A stretch of DNA of 64,000 nucleotides from Dermatemys mawii (Eukaryota; Chordata; Testudines; Dermatemydidae): the NCBI GenBank assembly GCA_007922305.1, contig ML677373.1:16377804-16441803 (forward strand), read 5' to 3'. Each line of letters opens with the position of its first letter. Position 1 is the first letter of the stretch. The notes under the pieces were generated by a model. That model did not search any database, had not been told where the DNA came from, and saw nothing but the letters and a program-made list of their open reading frames with translations. A program made the position numbers and the translations under genes. Positions 35,878-48,510 of the stretch are shown here, in pieces.

Positions 35878-37324
35878 ATTCAGGCTGGATTTCCAAGAAT
35901 TCAGTGCTCAACGGCTCCCATTTAGACACCTAACTGAAGCTGCTTGATTTTCCAAAACACTCAGCTCCCCTCCCCCCTCCTGTGAGCTCCCATTGACAAC
36001 AAAGACTGGGCGTGTTTGAAAACCTGGCAGCTTCACTGGAGTGCCTAAACGGAAGCTGGTGTTCTTTTGGGAAATTTGGCCCCCGTTGCCTGTACTGAGT
36101 GCTTTAAAAAAAACTCTGCTCCTCCTGTCCAGCAATGAGATGCCTTACGTTTGCCTGGCCTTTGCAACTGGTCCCCTGGGCTTTCTTTGTGCACCACGAC
36201 CTCTCTCTTGTCCGTTGAGCGACTCTTTCGCTGGATGTTGTGACAGCTGCAGAGCTTGCTGAAGCGGGGATTAGTCGGCTGCTGTGCACGTGGCCTTTCG
36301 ATCGCTGTTCTCTATTGACCTGCCCCTGACTGGGAGGAATTTAGTGCCTAAAAATATCCCTCAGCACAAGCGCTGCTGAAGGAGCTGAGTCCCAAGTGCT
36401 GTACAAACAGAGAAAAGAAGGTTGTATGGCAAGGTAACATGAGCCCACATACTGTACATTTACAATACTATCTGTCCTGGATCCAAAGCAGCCCACACGA
36501 TCGTGTTAGGTTACAAGAAGTGCCAGCACTGCATAGAGTCAGTGGCCACTAGCCAGTCAACTAACAAAGACAGTTTTCTGGCTAATGTTATTGCCAAGAG
36601 CAGATAGAATAAATACAGAGATGCAGAGTGCTAGGAGTTGCCTAATGTTGGACAAAGAAGAAGAGATTTTCCTCCCTCTTATATGCTCCTGTTAATTCCA
36701 TTGACTTCAGTGGAGTTACTAATTTACACCAAAGGTAAGGGAGTGCAGAACAGGGCCCTATATAGTGGTAAACAGCTCAAAAGCAAGTGACCCATGGACC
36801 CATGGGCTCCTAGATGATTTATGTACACCTAAGGGCATCTGGACAGCTTTACGAATGAGCTGTGCATCGACACGTGTCCACCTATGTGGAATTGTAGGAT
36901 CAGGGTCTTGGTGTTCAGATCCTCTGGATCAATTTAAGGGAGTCTATATAATGTGTGTGTGTGTGTAGGCAGAGAGGCAGTAGTTTAACTCAAGCTGGTC
37001 CAAAAGGTGTTTTTCCCCATAAAGTTTTCACCTGAAAACGCTGAATGAAAACCAAACTTTTTGGCCACAGTATTTTGATGAAAAAGCTCAATTTTCTGTG
37101 AAACCCAGACACTTTTTTGCAAAATATTTCATTTTGTCAAAACCCACATTTTCTGCTGGAAAGCCTTTTTGATGGGAAAAGTATTTACTTGTGTGTCAGA
37201 ATAACTCATAAGGAATTTTATTTTTATTCATACAATGTTTCCAAATCTCTGCTAGAATTATGTGGTGTTATTTTAAAATATATGAATTATAAACATAGAG
37301 AAACACATTTTGTATCTGAGGGAT

Positions 37325-37550
37325 TTAAGGAAGGTCCAGTGATTCAGATGCTAACCTGGGACTCTGGATATTCAGCTTCAATTCCCTGCTCTGCCACAAA
37401 TTCCTATGTGACCTTGGTCAAGTAATTTAATCTCTGTGACTCAGTTCCCTATCTATAAAATGGAGACAAGTAGCACTGGAGTGCTGTGAGTTTAAGACTG
37501 GGAGATGCTTAGATGCTGTGGTAATGGAGTCCATACAAGTACCATAGATA
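37325..37550 (+). repeat. MIR SINE
   Basis: Reads CTCTGCCACAAATTCCTATG, TGTGACCTTGGTCAAGTAAT, ATCTCTGTGACTCAGTTCCC and TATAAAATGGAGACAAGTAG in order. It is the most complete MIR in the window, including part of the tRNA-derived head. Confidence 0.8.
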
Positions 37551-39072
37551 GATATCAGTCTTTAATCCAGATATTGAACATTTCAGAGTTCAGAATTATT
37601 TAGAACCAAGTTTTTGGTACAGATCTATTAGAAAGTGAGGGGCCATTTTCAAAATCCACTCTGTTCTTTGAACATCCCACTTCCCCACCAAAAATAAATA
37701 TGTGAAAGTATTCACAGCTATGGTTTTGGTTCATTTTTATCCTTAATGTAAAATTTGCAAGATCTATATGTGTGTGTGTGTGTGTGAGAAAATATATGGC
37801 TGTTCTGTTCTGACAGATACAAATATACTAACATCAAAGGAAGGTGCCTGTATTTAATCAGTTAAATAAGCCTGTTTCTGCCCCCACCCCATATAAGCTG
37901 TTTCAAACTACGTACTGTGTATCCAGGGGAACGGAACATCTTTTTTCATGCAATTCTTTCAAGCAGACAGAAAACTAGTATGCCTTGTTTCTTCCATTAA
38001 GCTTTCAACTTCATTTTACTTCACTTGCTAAAATACATCTGACTTGAGTTTTCATTGCTACGTAAAGAATAAAGAGATCTACTAATCATGCATCACAGTG
38101 AAAAGTCAGTTACTTTGCTCTGAAATGGATTAGGTCACTTCTCCATAGCAGCATGCATGCTCTGTGCACCCTCTCATGATTTTCACACTGTAACTGCAGT
38201 TATTACTGGTAGATTTGTCAGGAACATGCTGTACAGCTGGGTTACTGTCACCCATGTGGTTAAGTGCTGGGATAATTTTTTTTTTCTGTTTTGTTAATGA
38301 ACCACAACAGGAAATGTCCAGTTTTTAACAATGAGATCTTGGCAACCGTGTGCCACTTCCCTAGAGAGAGAAGGAAAAACGCCACTGTTTGGTACAACAC
38401 TAGTAACTGAATTGTCTCAGATTTTTCTTTTTTGGAAAAAAATTACTTTGATCCACCTTTTTCTTCTCCTGCGTCTGTCCCAGCCTTTCCTAGAATCTGA
38501 TGTTATTGGTGCTGTTTTAAAATGGGTGTTACTATGATTTCTGAGACCAAAACCTCGTCTTATACATTTTTTCCACAATGTTGTCGTTCTTTATATAGAA
38601 TAACACAAAATGATGCTGCAGATAATTCCCTTGAGTTGCAGTTAGAAACAACCTTTAAAATAGTGATGATTTTAGGTATTATTTTGTACAATAAATATTA
38701 CAATTGAATAGAATAGAATTGATAGAATTATTAAGATGTTATGAAAAGTAACGGTATATTATAAAATTATTATGAAAACCATCATATCTCTAACGTCATA
38801 ATGACCTTTCTGACATTATAAGTGTAATAATCCTGGCCAACATTTTCAAAAATAGAAGCCCCTTAAGTTAGGTTGCTAAGTTTGAAGTCAGTAAGACTTG
38901 CTTTTGTAAGTCATTGAGATGCTTGTGAAAAATCCTACCCATAAGCACCTAAATATTTTTGGAAACATTGGCTTATGTTATTAAAATAGATTTCAATTGG
39001 AATACTGCAAGATTGGTCTAGGATGAATGGAAGTCCATAACATTTCTTTTTGCATGTGTAATAGTTTTTATA

Positions 39073-39528
39073 TTAGTAAAAGATGTGGACAAATTGGAGA
39101 AAGTACAGAGAAGTGCAACAAAACATGACCTGTGAGGGAAGATTGAAAAAATTGGGTTTGTTTAGTCTAGAAAACAGAAGATTGAGAAGGGGGCGTAACA
39201 GCTTTCAAGTACATAAAAGGTGGTTACAATGAGGAGGGAGAAAAATTGTTCTTGTTAATATCCGAGGATAGGACAAGAAGCAATGGGCTTAAATTGAAGC
39301 AAGGGCATTTTAGGTTGGACAGTAGGAAAAAATTCCTGTCAGGGTAGTTAAGCATTGGAATACATTGCCTAGGGAAGTGGTGGAATCTCCACCATCGTTA
39401 GAGATTTTTAAGAGCAGGTTAGACAAACATCTGTCAGGGATGATCTAGAAAATACGTAGTCCTGCCAAAAGTGCAGGGGACTGGATAGATGACCTCTCAA
39501 GGTCCCTTCCAGTTCTATTATTCTATGA
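39073..39528 (+). mobile_element. CR1 LINE 3' end
   Basis: A 5'-truncated copy of the CR1 3' region. Landmarks in order are GTGGACAAATTGGAGAAAGT, GAGGATAGGACAAGAAGCAA, AAAAAATTCCTGTCAGGGTA, GGAAGTGGTGGAATCTCCAC, ATTTTTAAGAGCAGGTTAGA and the terminal TTCCAGTTCTATTATTCTATGA. It ends in the CR1-type octamer tail rather than poly(A). Coding capacity is lost. Confidence 0.9.
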
Positions 39529-40149
39529 AAATGCATCACATTAGCAGTTTACACCTGTATAGTTCCAATGGTGTGACTACACTGGTGTAAATTTCCCTAA
39601 TGTAAATAGGACTAATGAGATTGAAACCTGAGCAGTGGAAATGGGAAAAGATTTTTTTAAAACTTTGTTTTTTATACCTATTAAATGCCATAAAAACACT
39701 TGGGAGGAAAAACTTCTTTCTGTTAAAGATTCAGGCATTCCCCTCACCTCTGCAAAGAAGCCATCAAAAAGAGGGAAGACGAGAATCACTATTACTAAGA
39801 TAAAAATAAGAAGTTAAAACCTCTTTTGGGTACAGACCCTTTTCATACATTATTAACCAGGGCATTATCCCATGTTCTTTCCCCTTTGCAGGTTATTTTT
39901 AAGTGGTCACCATAGCTCTTAATATTTCTAGTTACTTGCAGTGCCTTTCAGAATATCACTAACAGAATTTCATGATGGAAGTAGGATTTGAAGAGCCATA
40001 TTTCGCACTCATGGATGAGGTATTTTAACAAAGCTTAATAGCTTTTTATGTACTTCTGGAAACATAATCTACTGTTTGATCCCAGATCAAATTTACCCTT
40101 TGCTTTTAAAGCAGCATGTAAACAAATGTGTTTATGAGAAGAGTGGGGA

Positions 40150-40340
40150 AGACTGCTTAGTCAGATGCCTAGAGCAGGGACTGGGAGTCAAAGCCTGTGG
40201 TTCTAGTCCTAATTCTATGTTCTTGGCTAAGTAACTTAGGTCAACAAGTTCAATGTCCAGACATTTTAGGAACCTTAAATTTTATGTCCCCAACCTGAGA
40301 TGCCTCTCTGGGGCTATGTAACCCTATATAAAATGGATAT
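40150..40340 (+). repeat. Degraded MIR-like SINE
   Basis: Contains GCAGGGACTGGGAGTCAAAG, TGGTTCTAGTCCTAATTCTA and GGCTAAGTAACTTAGGTCAA, a weak match to the MIR head and core, ending about 150 bp before exon 3. Confidence 0.45.
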
Positions 40341-40497
40341 ACTGATGCTTAATAAACAGAGTTCCACTCAGGTGTGTTTGGATGCTTAATGAATGATTGC
40401 TTGTATTGTATTTGGAGACCCTCTAAAATCCAAAAGCAAAGAGCATATTTGCTTTTTATTTTATGATACATCTTGAACCCATCTTCTATTTCTATAG

Positions 40498-40718
40498 GTC
40501 AGATCTTGCCAACAAATCGTAACACGCCAAGTCCAATCGACCCTGAGACAATCCAAGTTCCCGTGGGTTATGAACCTGATCCCGCAGATCTTGCTCTCTC
40601 CAGCATTCCTGGCCAGGAGATGTTTGACCCTCGTAAACGCAAGTTCTCTGAGGAAGAGCTCAAACCACAGCCGATGATTAAGAAAGCCCGTAAAGTCTTC
40701 ATTCCGGAAGACCTGAAG
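40498..40718 (+). CDS. HLF: HLF coding exon 3 (residues 148-221, PAR region)
   Basis: The 221-bp exon follows TTTCTATAG at 40497 and ends GACCTGAAG before GTAAAT. It takes one base from exon 2 to make Gly148 and leaves phase 0. It encodes the family-defining proline- and acidic-rich region: [20 protein letters not shown] (161-180), [20 protein letters not shown] (181-200), then [19 protein letters not shown] up to residue 221. The PAR region extends DNA contacts and specificity just N-terminal to the bZIP, and the KKARK cluster can serve as a nuclear signal. It is nearly identical to mammalian HLF and intact. Confidence 0.97.
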
Positions 40719-43700
40719 GTAAATTGGAACTGGTGACCAGGCGGTTAGGGAACAAAATGTGGAAGCTGTTTTCTCAAATGAAGATTTGGAGTCTGTCTCA
40801 TACACTGACGTAAATCAGGAGTGACTCTTTTGAAGCCAGTGGAAATATTCAAATGAAAAAATTGGTGTGAGACTGGGATCAGATCAGGTCTGAAGGGAAG
40901 GATGCCTTTATGGCTAAGGCACCAGGCTGAAATTTAGGCGATCAAGGTACCTTTCCCCAGATCTGCCAGAAACTTTGTGTGTGACCTTGGGCAAGGCACT
41001 TTTACTCTCTGAGCCTCATTTTCCCATGTATAAAATGAGCTAAGGATATTTCCTTCCTCCCTCCCTCTGTCTGTCTTGTCTACTTGATTTGTGCCTCAAA
41101 GAATTTACAATCTATCTCTTACTATAAGTCTGTGAAGTGTTTAGTCCAGTGAGGTCCCAGATCTCAATTGGGATCGCTGTTATTCTTCATTCCCATAAGG
41201 GGGAATTGAACCTAGGGCAGAGGCACAAGGCACTACATATTCCCCACTAATGCCTTAAGTGGGGCATAAAGCTACCTGCCTCTGGATGAAATTCACCCAG
41301 AATGAATCAGTCCTGAGCAGTTGTGTCTGATAAATGACGAGTGAAGCTCTCTCTGGTGTGCTTGAGGCCACCTTAATTCTGTCTATGACAGTCAAAGGAC
41401 AAAGCAACGTGCTGAAATGTCACTTTCCCTAAGTAAAGGTGGAAGGGGCTAAACTAAGTCTGGTAAAATGTAGTACAATGATTCTAAATCAAATAATTCA
41501 GGCCCATAATTTATCTCCTTGAAGTTGTCCGTAATGTGCCTAAGGACACTGTTGCTGCTATACAGATGTTTTTATGTATACATATACATGCACACATATT
41601 TAAATATATAATACTCTTCAGGGGCTTGAGGTTTTTTATTTAGAATTAGCTATTTAGGTAGAACGTACACTGTCACAGTATTTGTGTACTTATTGTGCTG
41701 ACTGCAGCAGTATTTAAGAATCCTGTTCTCAGAGCATCCTCACATTAGAGATGATGTTAGCACATGGATAAGGCATGATAATTTCATCTTTTTTGTGAAG
41801 GTTTTCAAAAGTCACAGGCCAAAATCAGCAGGGAAAGAAGCGTTTTCAAGCGTCTAAGACTATCACGGAGCAAATTACAAACTAACTTTAAAAGGGACTT
41901 GACAACAGCCCTCTTAAAAACAGAAAATGGTCTCGTGTGTGTATTCGGAATGATGCAATGCAACCTGATTGAGTATCTGTGGTGAGATACTCATATTAAC
42001 CAATCGTATTGGCAGGGTTTTAAAAGTATGAATTTTAAATGCAGTTCGATGTAGGGAAAGTCAACATTGAAAAAAATAAAATAAAACCCACCACCTGCCT
42101 CCCATCTCTGAGCCACAAATACATTACCAGAAAGAAGGGACCTCAATAGCATGAGCAGGTGACATGCTTTACTGAAGATCGGGGCAAATTGTCTTTTACT
42201 TGGAAAACACTATTTGTATAATGCAGCTACCGTGAGGACATAGCGAGGTGCAGCATTGCATGGCATTGAGCTGCTGCTGTTTCTCACGAGACAGATCCTT
42301 GGCCAGTTGACGTTGATGGGAATCTTTCCAATGACTGCCGCGGGCTTTGGATCAGGCCCCATGTAGACAGAGAACTGGTATGTGTTTACAGTAGGCTGAT
42401 GGCAGTAGAAAACAAGTCTGTCATCACTGGCTATTTTTATCCCTCAGGAAAGTGTCGTCAGGAGCAGGTGTCATCATAGTTAAAGTGTAAAAAAAAAAAA
42501 AATATTCACATGTCAAGTGGTAACCAAGTGATTTGTTACTGCCTTTCTCCGTAGTATCCCCAGCCTTCCTTTATACATATTTCCTGATAACATGTGATTA
42601 CTATGCCAAATTCTGCTTGTGGTGACACTCTTAAAATTCAACTTGTGTTTGGGCTGAGGGGGCTTATCTATGTAAAAGCTGTAAAAGGGCCTATCTCTGT
42701 AAAAGGTGCTCAAAATCAGAAGTTACCAGGTGTAAAGAAAGAGGGAATTTAACCCATAGTGTCAATCATTATTGTGTTATCTCCAAACAATCGTTATATA
42801 CCAGGTTATATTTACAGTATATGGAGGAAGAAAAGAAAATTGTCAGACAAGATGCTCTTGAAGTGTTTCATATCAACAACTGAAAACATCGTATCCTCCA
42901 TGCATGGAGGCTTTCTGTTTTCAGTGTGTGATTTGAATGGGGACTCAGGGTTCTGGTTCCCATCTAAGATAATCACATTTGGTTGCCCTTGGCTGTTAAT
43001 GGGTACTTGACCCAAGCACTTCTTCTGCCCTGGCGTGAGGATTTACTGTTGGGAAGGGTAAACAGATTCAGCCTGTCACCTGTCTCTGGACTGCACGTGA
43101 TTCTGAAATTCCAGCCTGGTCTCTCTCAGGATGGATTAAGGGATTTGCCATTGCAGTTTGTTAAAATAAAGGTACATGAGGTCGAGATGGCACAATAATA
43201 AATTGTTTAAAGCTGAATTTTGTGGAGAGGAATGAGATGGGAAATTGTAAACCAAGATTTAGAGTCATGTTTTTTTGCCCCTTTTTTAAGGGGCCCAACT
43301 CACCCTTGCCCTGCACTTGGTATAGTCACTTACACCAGTGGAAAATGAATGTAATGGGGGTATAAAATACTACCAAAGCAAAATGGGAAGTGTCTTCCTC
43401 TTGTTTTGCAGTATTGTAAATGTGACACAAGCTGTAGGACAGCAGGCCTAGTGTGCTGACTGACTGACTGCAGTTGCAGCGTTTAAAATATTTGCCTTTT
43501 CTGTTTCCAACCATCAGCATTTGGGAGAAAATATTTCATAAGGGGTACCTGAAAAGTTCCGTACAGCCAAATGGCAGAATTCTCCTCTCCACATAAATCT
43601 CTGAACTGGTACACTAGTCTGCTTCCAATGGGGAATCCACCCTTGGAAAGGAGGCAGAACATGGGAGCTGAGGTGGGCTGTGTGAATCTGAGAGGAGAAT

Positions 43701-44308
43701 TTTGACCCAAATTGTTCTTGTCAGGCGGTATTCTGAGTGGGGCTTAATTAGCGTACAGGCCTTGTGCTGCAGATGGATGAAGTTCACTTTTTAGAACCTG
43801 CATCACCCTGTCAGCATGTGGCTAGTGACCCCGAGATGTTCTTCCAATCTGGGATGATCAAAGTAACACTGAAACTACCGAATGTTCATTTCATTGACAT
43901 CTTTTTAATGCTAAGTGAGGGGCAAAATCAGGTACAATTAGTTGGTCATTTGTCTCCTTTGATGCCCAACAAAGCTGAACTGCTGAAAGCAACATGAGTT
44001 TTATGAATAATACTTTTAGTACATGTTAACCTAAGAATCATACTGAGGCACTTTGGGACAAACACTGGCAGGCACTTTGCATAGGCACTTGACTGAAAGC
44101 TTTTGTGCAGCTGTGAGGCAAAAGCAGTCCACCCATATTCCCCCCGTCTCAAACCCAGCATAGTGGCCTCACCCAGGACATATCAAAGTTAGTCACTTCA
44201 GAGCTGAGAGACTAGAATGTGGATAACAGTTAAACCTTGTGCCTTAAGGAGTTCTTAGTTTACTGAAATCTAATATTTTGTCTCTTTCTTTATGTGCTTA
44301 ATGAGCAG
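40719..44308 (+). other. HLF: HLF intron 3 (3.6 kb)
   Basis: GT-AG intron, phase 0, donor GTAAAT, acceptor TTAATGAGCAG. It contains the MIR at 40905-41200. The rest is AT-rich, including an A-run at about 42490 and no other repeat that I recognise. In human leukaemia with t(17;19), breaks in the equivalent intron join the bZIP exon to TCF3; that is human knowledge, not something seen here. Confidence 0.9.
40905..41200 (+). repeat. MIR SINE
   Basis: Contains TGTGTGACCTTGGGCAAGGC, CTCTCTGAGCCTCATTTTCC and TGTATAAAATGAGCTAAGGA in order, a good MIR core about 190 bp into intron 3. Confidence 0.75.
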
Positions 44309-44524
44309 GATGATAAATACTGGGCAAGACGTAGAAAGAACAATATGGCTGCCAAGCGATCGAGAGACGCCCGGAGGCTGAAGGAAAACCAGATTGCCAT
44401 CCGTGCCTCTTTCCTGGAGAAAGAGAACTCAGCCCTTCGCCAAGAGGTGGCTGACTTACGGAAAGAGCTGGGCAAATGCAAGAACGTGCTGGTGAAGTAT
44501 GAAGCTCGGCATGGGCCCCTGTAA
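44309..44524 (+). CDS. HLF: HLF coding exon 4 (residues 222-292, bZIP domain) and stop
   Basis: The exon opens after GAGCAG at 44308 in phase 0 with [20 protein letters not shown] (222-241). This includes the bZIP basic signature N-x-x-A-A-x-S-R (N232/N233, A235, A236, S239, R240), which contacts DNA. The zipper follows, with hydrophobic heptads I250, L257, L264 and L271, a polar N261, then C278. The protein ends in KYEARHGPL and TAA at 44522-44524, identical to the usual HLF terminus. The domain mediates dimerisation with HLF, DBP or TEF. The exon is intact and continues into a long 3'UTR. Confidence 0.98.
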   Translation, partial: DDKYWARRRKNNMAAKRSRDARRLKENQIAIRASFLEKENSALRQEVADLRKELGKCKNVLVKYEARHGPL

Positions 44525-47500
44525 ATGGAGATTTTTCCCCCCCTTCTTTTTTGTTGTGGGTTGGCATTTTAATAGATGGACAATGTGTTTCCTGTTTGAT
44601 AGCACCACACCCAAACCAACCTGTCTGTCATCAGCACTTTACCAAAAGCAGAAACAAAACTGACTTACATTATTTTTCATTTGTGTATGTGTGGGTGTGT
44701 GCACATCTCAGCACTTCTCGTTTTTATGAAACCCTCTTCAAAGGGGGACGCATTTTTACCTGGACTATTAAGAACTGCCATAGTAAGCTTTTAATTGTGG
44801 GTTGGTTTTTTTTCGGTCAGTGCTGCTTCTGATTAGGGTTTTTATATTTTTCTAAACAGTTTCATCCTCACCATTTACTTGCAAAGATCCCAGTAAAAAT
44901 AAACCCTAACAATAAAAAAAAGTAGATCTCAGTTTTCAAGAGTAACAAGCTATTGTTTAATTATGTCTAATCAGAAAAGTGAACATGCTAATGAAGTGCA
45001 CAACCAATAATTCAGTACAACACTACAGAAATATTAATTTATAGATTGCTTTTGTTGTATTTTAAGTTTTGGTGATAGCTGTCTTCAGATTTAAAGTGCT
45101 GTTAGATTGAGTTAGCTCTGCTCGTTATAATCCCTTTATGACTTATCTATATTTACTAAGTTTCCTTTTATTTCCACAAACACCAGATAGATAGGAGTAC
45201 TATTAATAGAATACAGCGTGTGTATTTTGCACTGGCTGTACCGAAAGCAATAATCCTATTGTACACTAGCGCACGCTGCCTGGGTGTTCCTAGTGGACGT
45301 AGGATGACTTCCCTACCTGATAAGAGTTTTAATGTCTTCTAAATAAAAGACCCATTGATATGAGCATGCTAAAAGCATCCCCGGAACAGAGTGTGTGTAT
45401 GAAAGAGAGAGGACAATTAGTTGATACAAGAACAAAATTAAAAAGCATCAAATCAGATTTGAAGTTGAAATTAGAGGAGTTTTTCTTTTAGTTTTCATTT
45501 AATTTTGCATTGCTCTGCATCCCATTTTGTGATTATTCATTTTTCCACTTTTTGTAATATATTTTCTGAGGGTTATATCTTGCTGTTTTAAAATCATTTT
45601 TATTCATTTAGAAGAGTCACTCTTTTACAAACCCCACTTTTCCTAGAGGTGTTGTTTTGAGCATGTCTTGAACTGATCTGAACTTTATTCTGTTTTCTCT
45701 CTATCTGCTTTTGAACATATGTTCTGTTACAAAGTAGACTTCTGACAGTGAATGTAAGAAACACTGGTGAATTTCAGAAGGCAATGGTGTTGTCACATAC
45801 TGTGGTTAATCCAATCAATTTATATGTTTGTTATAGACCAAAAGAATAGATATTATAAAATGTATAAAGTTTATACAGAATAATTATAGTATGGGGTGTT
45901 TTGTACAGTATTTTTCAAATACAAATACTGACAGTGTATTTTGAAAGACATATTATATATAACAAAGAAAAACCTATTCCATCTTTAAAATATATAGCAA
46001 AGATATATATTCACCAATATTGTACAGAGAGGAAGTGCATTAGGTTTTTTGAGATCTTTAATATTTTAAACCTACCACTGACACATCAGCATGTGTTGTG
46101 CTTTAAATTAAATTTTTCTGAAGGTAATATGGCCCAAAAGGGTGCTTCATATTGTTAAAATATTAAGAGGCTTTATAATTTTCCATCAGAAACATATAAA
46201 GAATCTGTTTGACACAGACAAGGCACAACATGGAGTTGAGTCAAATACCTATCAGAGAATGCCCTATTTTGTAGAGGCAGAAAAATAATATAGACTACAA
46301 AAAAATCTCACGCTTATTTCAAATCTGCTGCTGCTAGAATTTGTTTCCATCTGAAATTCTTAATAAATAGCCTTGATTATTTATACACTTCTATGTATTG
46401 CATACATGTATTTACATGTGAGGAAAATACGGTGCTACCTGTCTGACTCACACAGTTTTCTAGGATTTTGTCACTTTTTGTTTTTTTCAAATAAGAAAGG
46501 TTATTCATTCCAGTAAATCATATTATTGCTTAAGAAAGTTATTACAATGGACTAAACATTTTGTTCTACATTAAACATATCCTTTCATCAATGAGATGTT
46601 TCCATTTTTTCCCCTCAAAATCCACAGGGTCCCATAATACTTAGCAGTTTCCCGTGGACCATTCATTCTGTGGATTTGCATGTCCATGAACGTCAGGAAG
46701 AGTCAGAGCATAGAAAGTCAATTACTGTCCAGTATAAACCAGATGGGCTGTATGGAATATGTATTTGGCCTGAAAGTGTTGGATACAAGTTAATATAGCC
46801 ACTGACCAGAAAGCAAATTGATTTTTTTAAAAGAAGTTCTTTTGGTAGTGGCAGGGTTCTAGAAGATGTCAGAAACGTGGACACATAGCAGCAAAGTGGC
46901 AAATGGCAACCGTGTTGGAATGCCAACTTTTGTGACATCCTGCAGCTGAAGTTTGAAAGAGCAGAAACTGTGGTTGTGAAATGAGTTGGGAATTTAGTCG
47001 TTTGCAGTGTTGTCACAATCATTCATCCAAAAATACACAATTATAAATGAGCACTTTTGTCTTTTTTTTTTTTTTTTTTTAGTGGGGCAGAGGGGTGAGT
47101 CGACACACTTGTTTTTGTAGGGTGGCTATCTCAGATGTATTTACTGGAGGGTGGTGGAGGAGGAACAAAGTAGGATTTCCACCGTGTGCCAGCAGAAGTT
47201 TCTAGCCGCTACCTCATCCACCATCACAAACACTTCTGAGTCTGTTCAGGTGCTTATATCTATAGGTCATGTAGACTGTTGTTATGGTATGAAGGTTTGA
47301 CAAATGCATCCTGCACAACAAAACGAAACCATGTTGTTTGACTTGGAGAGACTCAGAATAATCCGGAAGGGCTGTGGAAGTCCGGTAGCTAATAATATTA
47401 AAGTAACGGCCAGGAGCGCTGCTATCTAGAGTTGTGTCGACATTTCCATAAAAACCACCATCGTTTGTAGGGGTTTATAACTAGAGCATTTAGGCTAGGA

Positions 47501-48510
47501 TTGTCTGAGGCACCTAAAGGAGTCAGGGACTCCTCTCTGACAGGGGGATTTGGATACCTCACTCATTAAAAAAAACCCATCTGGGCTAAACCTTGAAAAA
47601 TAAATTCTCAGCCTAGGACATTTGCCCAAAAGAATAACAATTTTTAAAACATTTTTTATCCTGTATTCAACATAGAAGGGTGCTGTATCAGGGATATTCA
47701 AGATTCTGATGGGCCTTATTGACTCTAAAGGAGTTCTTAGGTCTGTCAAATTTTATGGCATTTTAAAAGGATCTGACAATGTATTTACACAACAATCCAC
47801 TGAAATCTAATAAGTAAACAATAAGCATTGGCTAAATGTTTGCTTTATGGTAATCCTTAAGTCAATTATTTTCAACTTTTTTTACAAAAAATACCACTGT
47901 TTAAAAAATAAATCATTTTCTATTTCAATTCTAGTCATATAGGTTTTATTGCCTTAGGACTTAGTGGGGTCTTCTGATGCTGTTGGCACTAAAATAACCA
48001 GCATCATGGAATGAAAGTGCTGACTTAAATCCACAAAAGCAAGGAATTCAGAGCTAAAGGAAAACATTCTGGGCTGACATTTCACACTTCACTCATTCTG
48101 CTGTGCCTATGGATTGCAACGTCCGTATGCTACGTAACATCACAGACACTGGATCGAGGCCCCTGCAAAATGGGGATGAGCTAAAGATTGAATTAGCTTG
48201 TCTTTATGGGTTTGTCAGCCATTAATGTCACTTTAAAAATGATTTTTGTGCGTGGTTTATTGGAGAGAGAAGTGTGATTTATTTTTTGTTTTTTAAAACT
48301 TGGGGAAAAAATATTTAAAAATTACAAGTGATCAACCATTGTATTTTGGGCAACACCACAAGACAGCATCTATTTAAATACACGTTTAACATATAAGATC
48401 AAATTAAATGTATGTCATGAATTGGATTGCATCCTGTATGCTGTTCAGCCCGAATCTTTTTGTCTGTTGTTCTTAATGTTTAATAAACTTTTAAATTTTT
48501 CTGCTCTCAG
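44525..48510 (+). other. HLF: HLF 3'UTR (about 4 kb)
   Basis: AT-rich, with no recognisable transposable element, in contrast to both flanks. This fits a conserved long 3'UTR; mammalian HLF also has a multi-kilobase 3'UTR. Candidate early poly(A) signals (AATAAA) occur at 44898, 44911, 45342 and 46362. There is a (T)19 run at 47062-47080. The distal end is taken from the signal at 48482. Confidence 0.7.
48482..48487 (+). terminator. HLF: Distal HLF poly(A) signal (AATAAA)
   Basis: Exact AATAAA in GTTTAATAAACTTTTAAA. It is followed about 40 bases later by a GT-rich element (TTTAGTGTGTCC) and then a T-run (48550-48557), the usual downstream element arrangement. Cleavage is expected near 48500-48515. 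It is chosen over earlier signals because the transposon-free sequence extends to this point. Confidence 0.65.

Larger units (their letters stand above)
7334..40497 (+). other. HLF: HLF intron 2 (33.2 kb)
   Basis: GT-AG intron of 33,164 bp, phase 1. The donor is GTAATC and the acceptor TTCTATTTCTATAG. The repeats I can support are listed separately. Stretches without an entry (9.12-9.56, 10.1-13.1, 13.4-14.3, 15.9-18.6, 22.0-24.0, 24.2-25.9, 27.5-29.0, 29.8-31.2, 32.8-33.7, 34.0-34.9 and 37.6-38.8 kb) are mostly AT-rich unique-looking intron. They hold simple repeats and scattered worn amniote palindromes. I see no conserved exon in them. Rodent HLF is known to use an alternative promoter for a shorter isoform; I cannot place one here. 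Confidence 0.85.
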
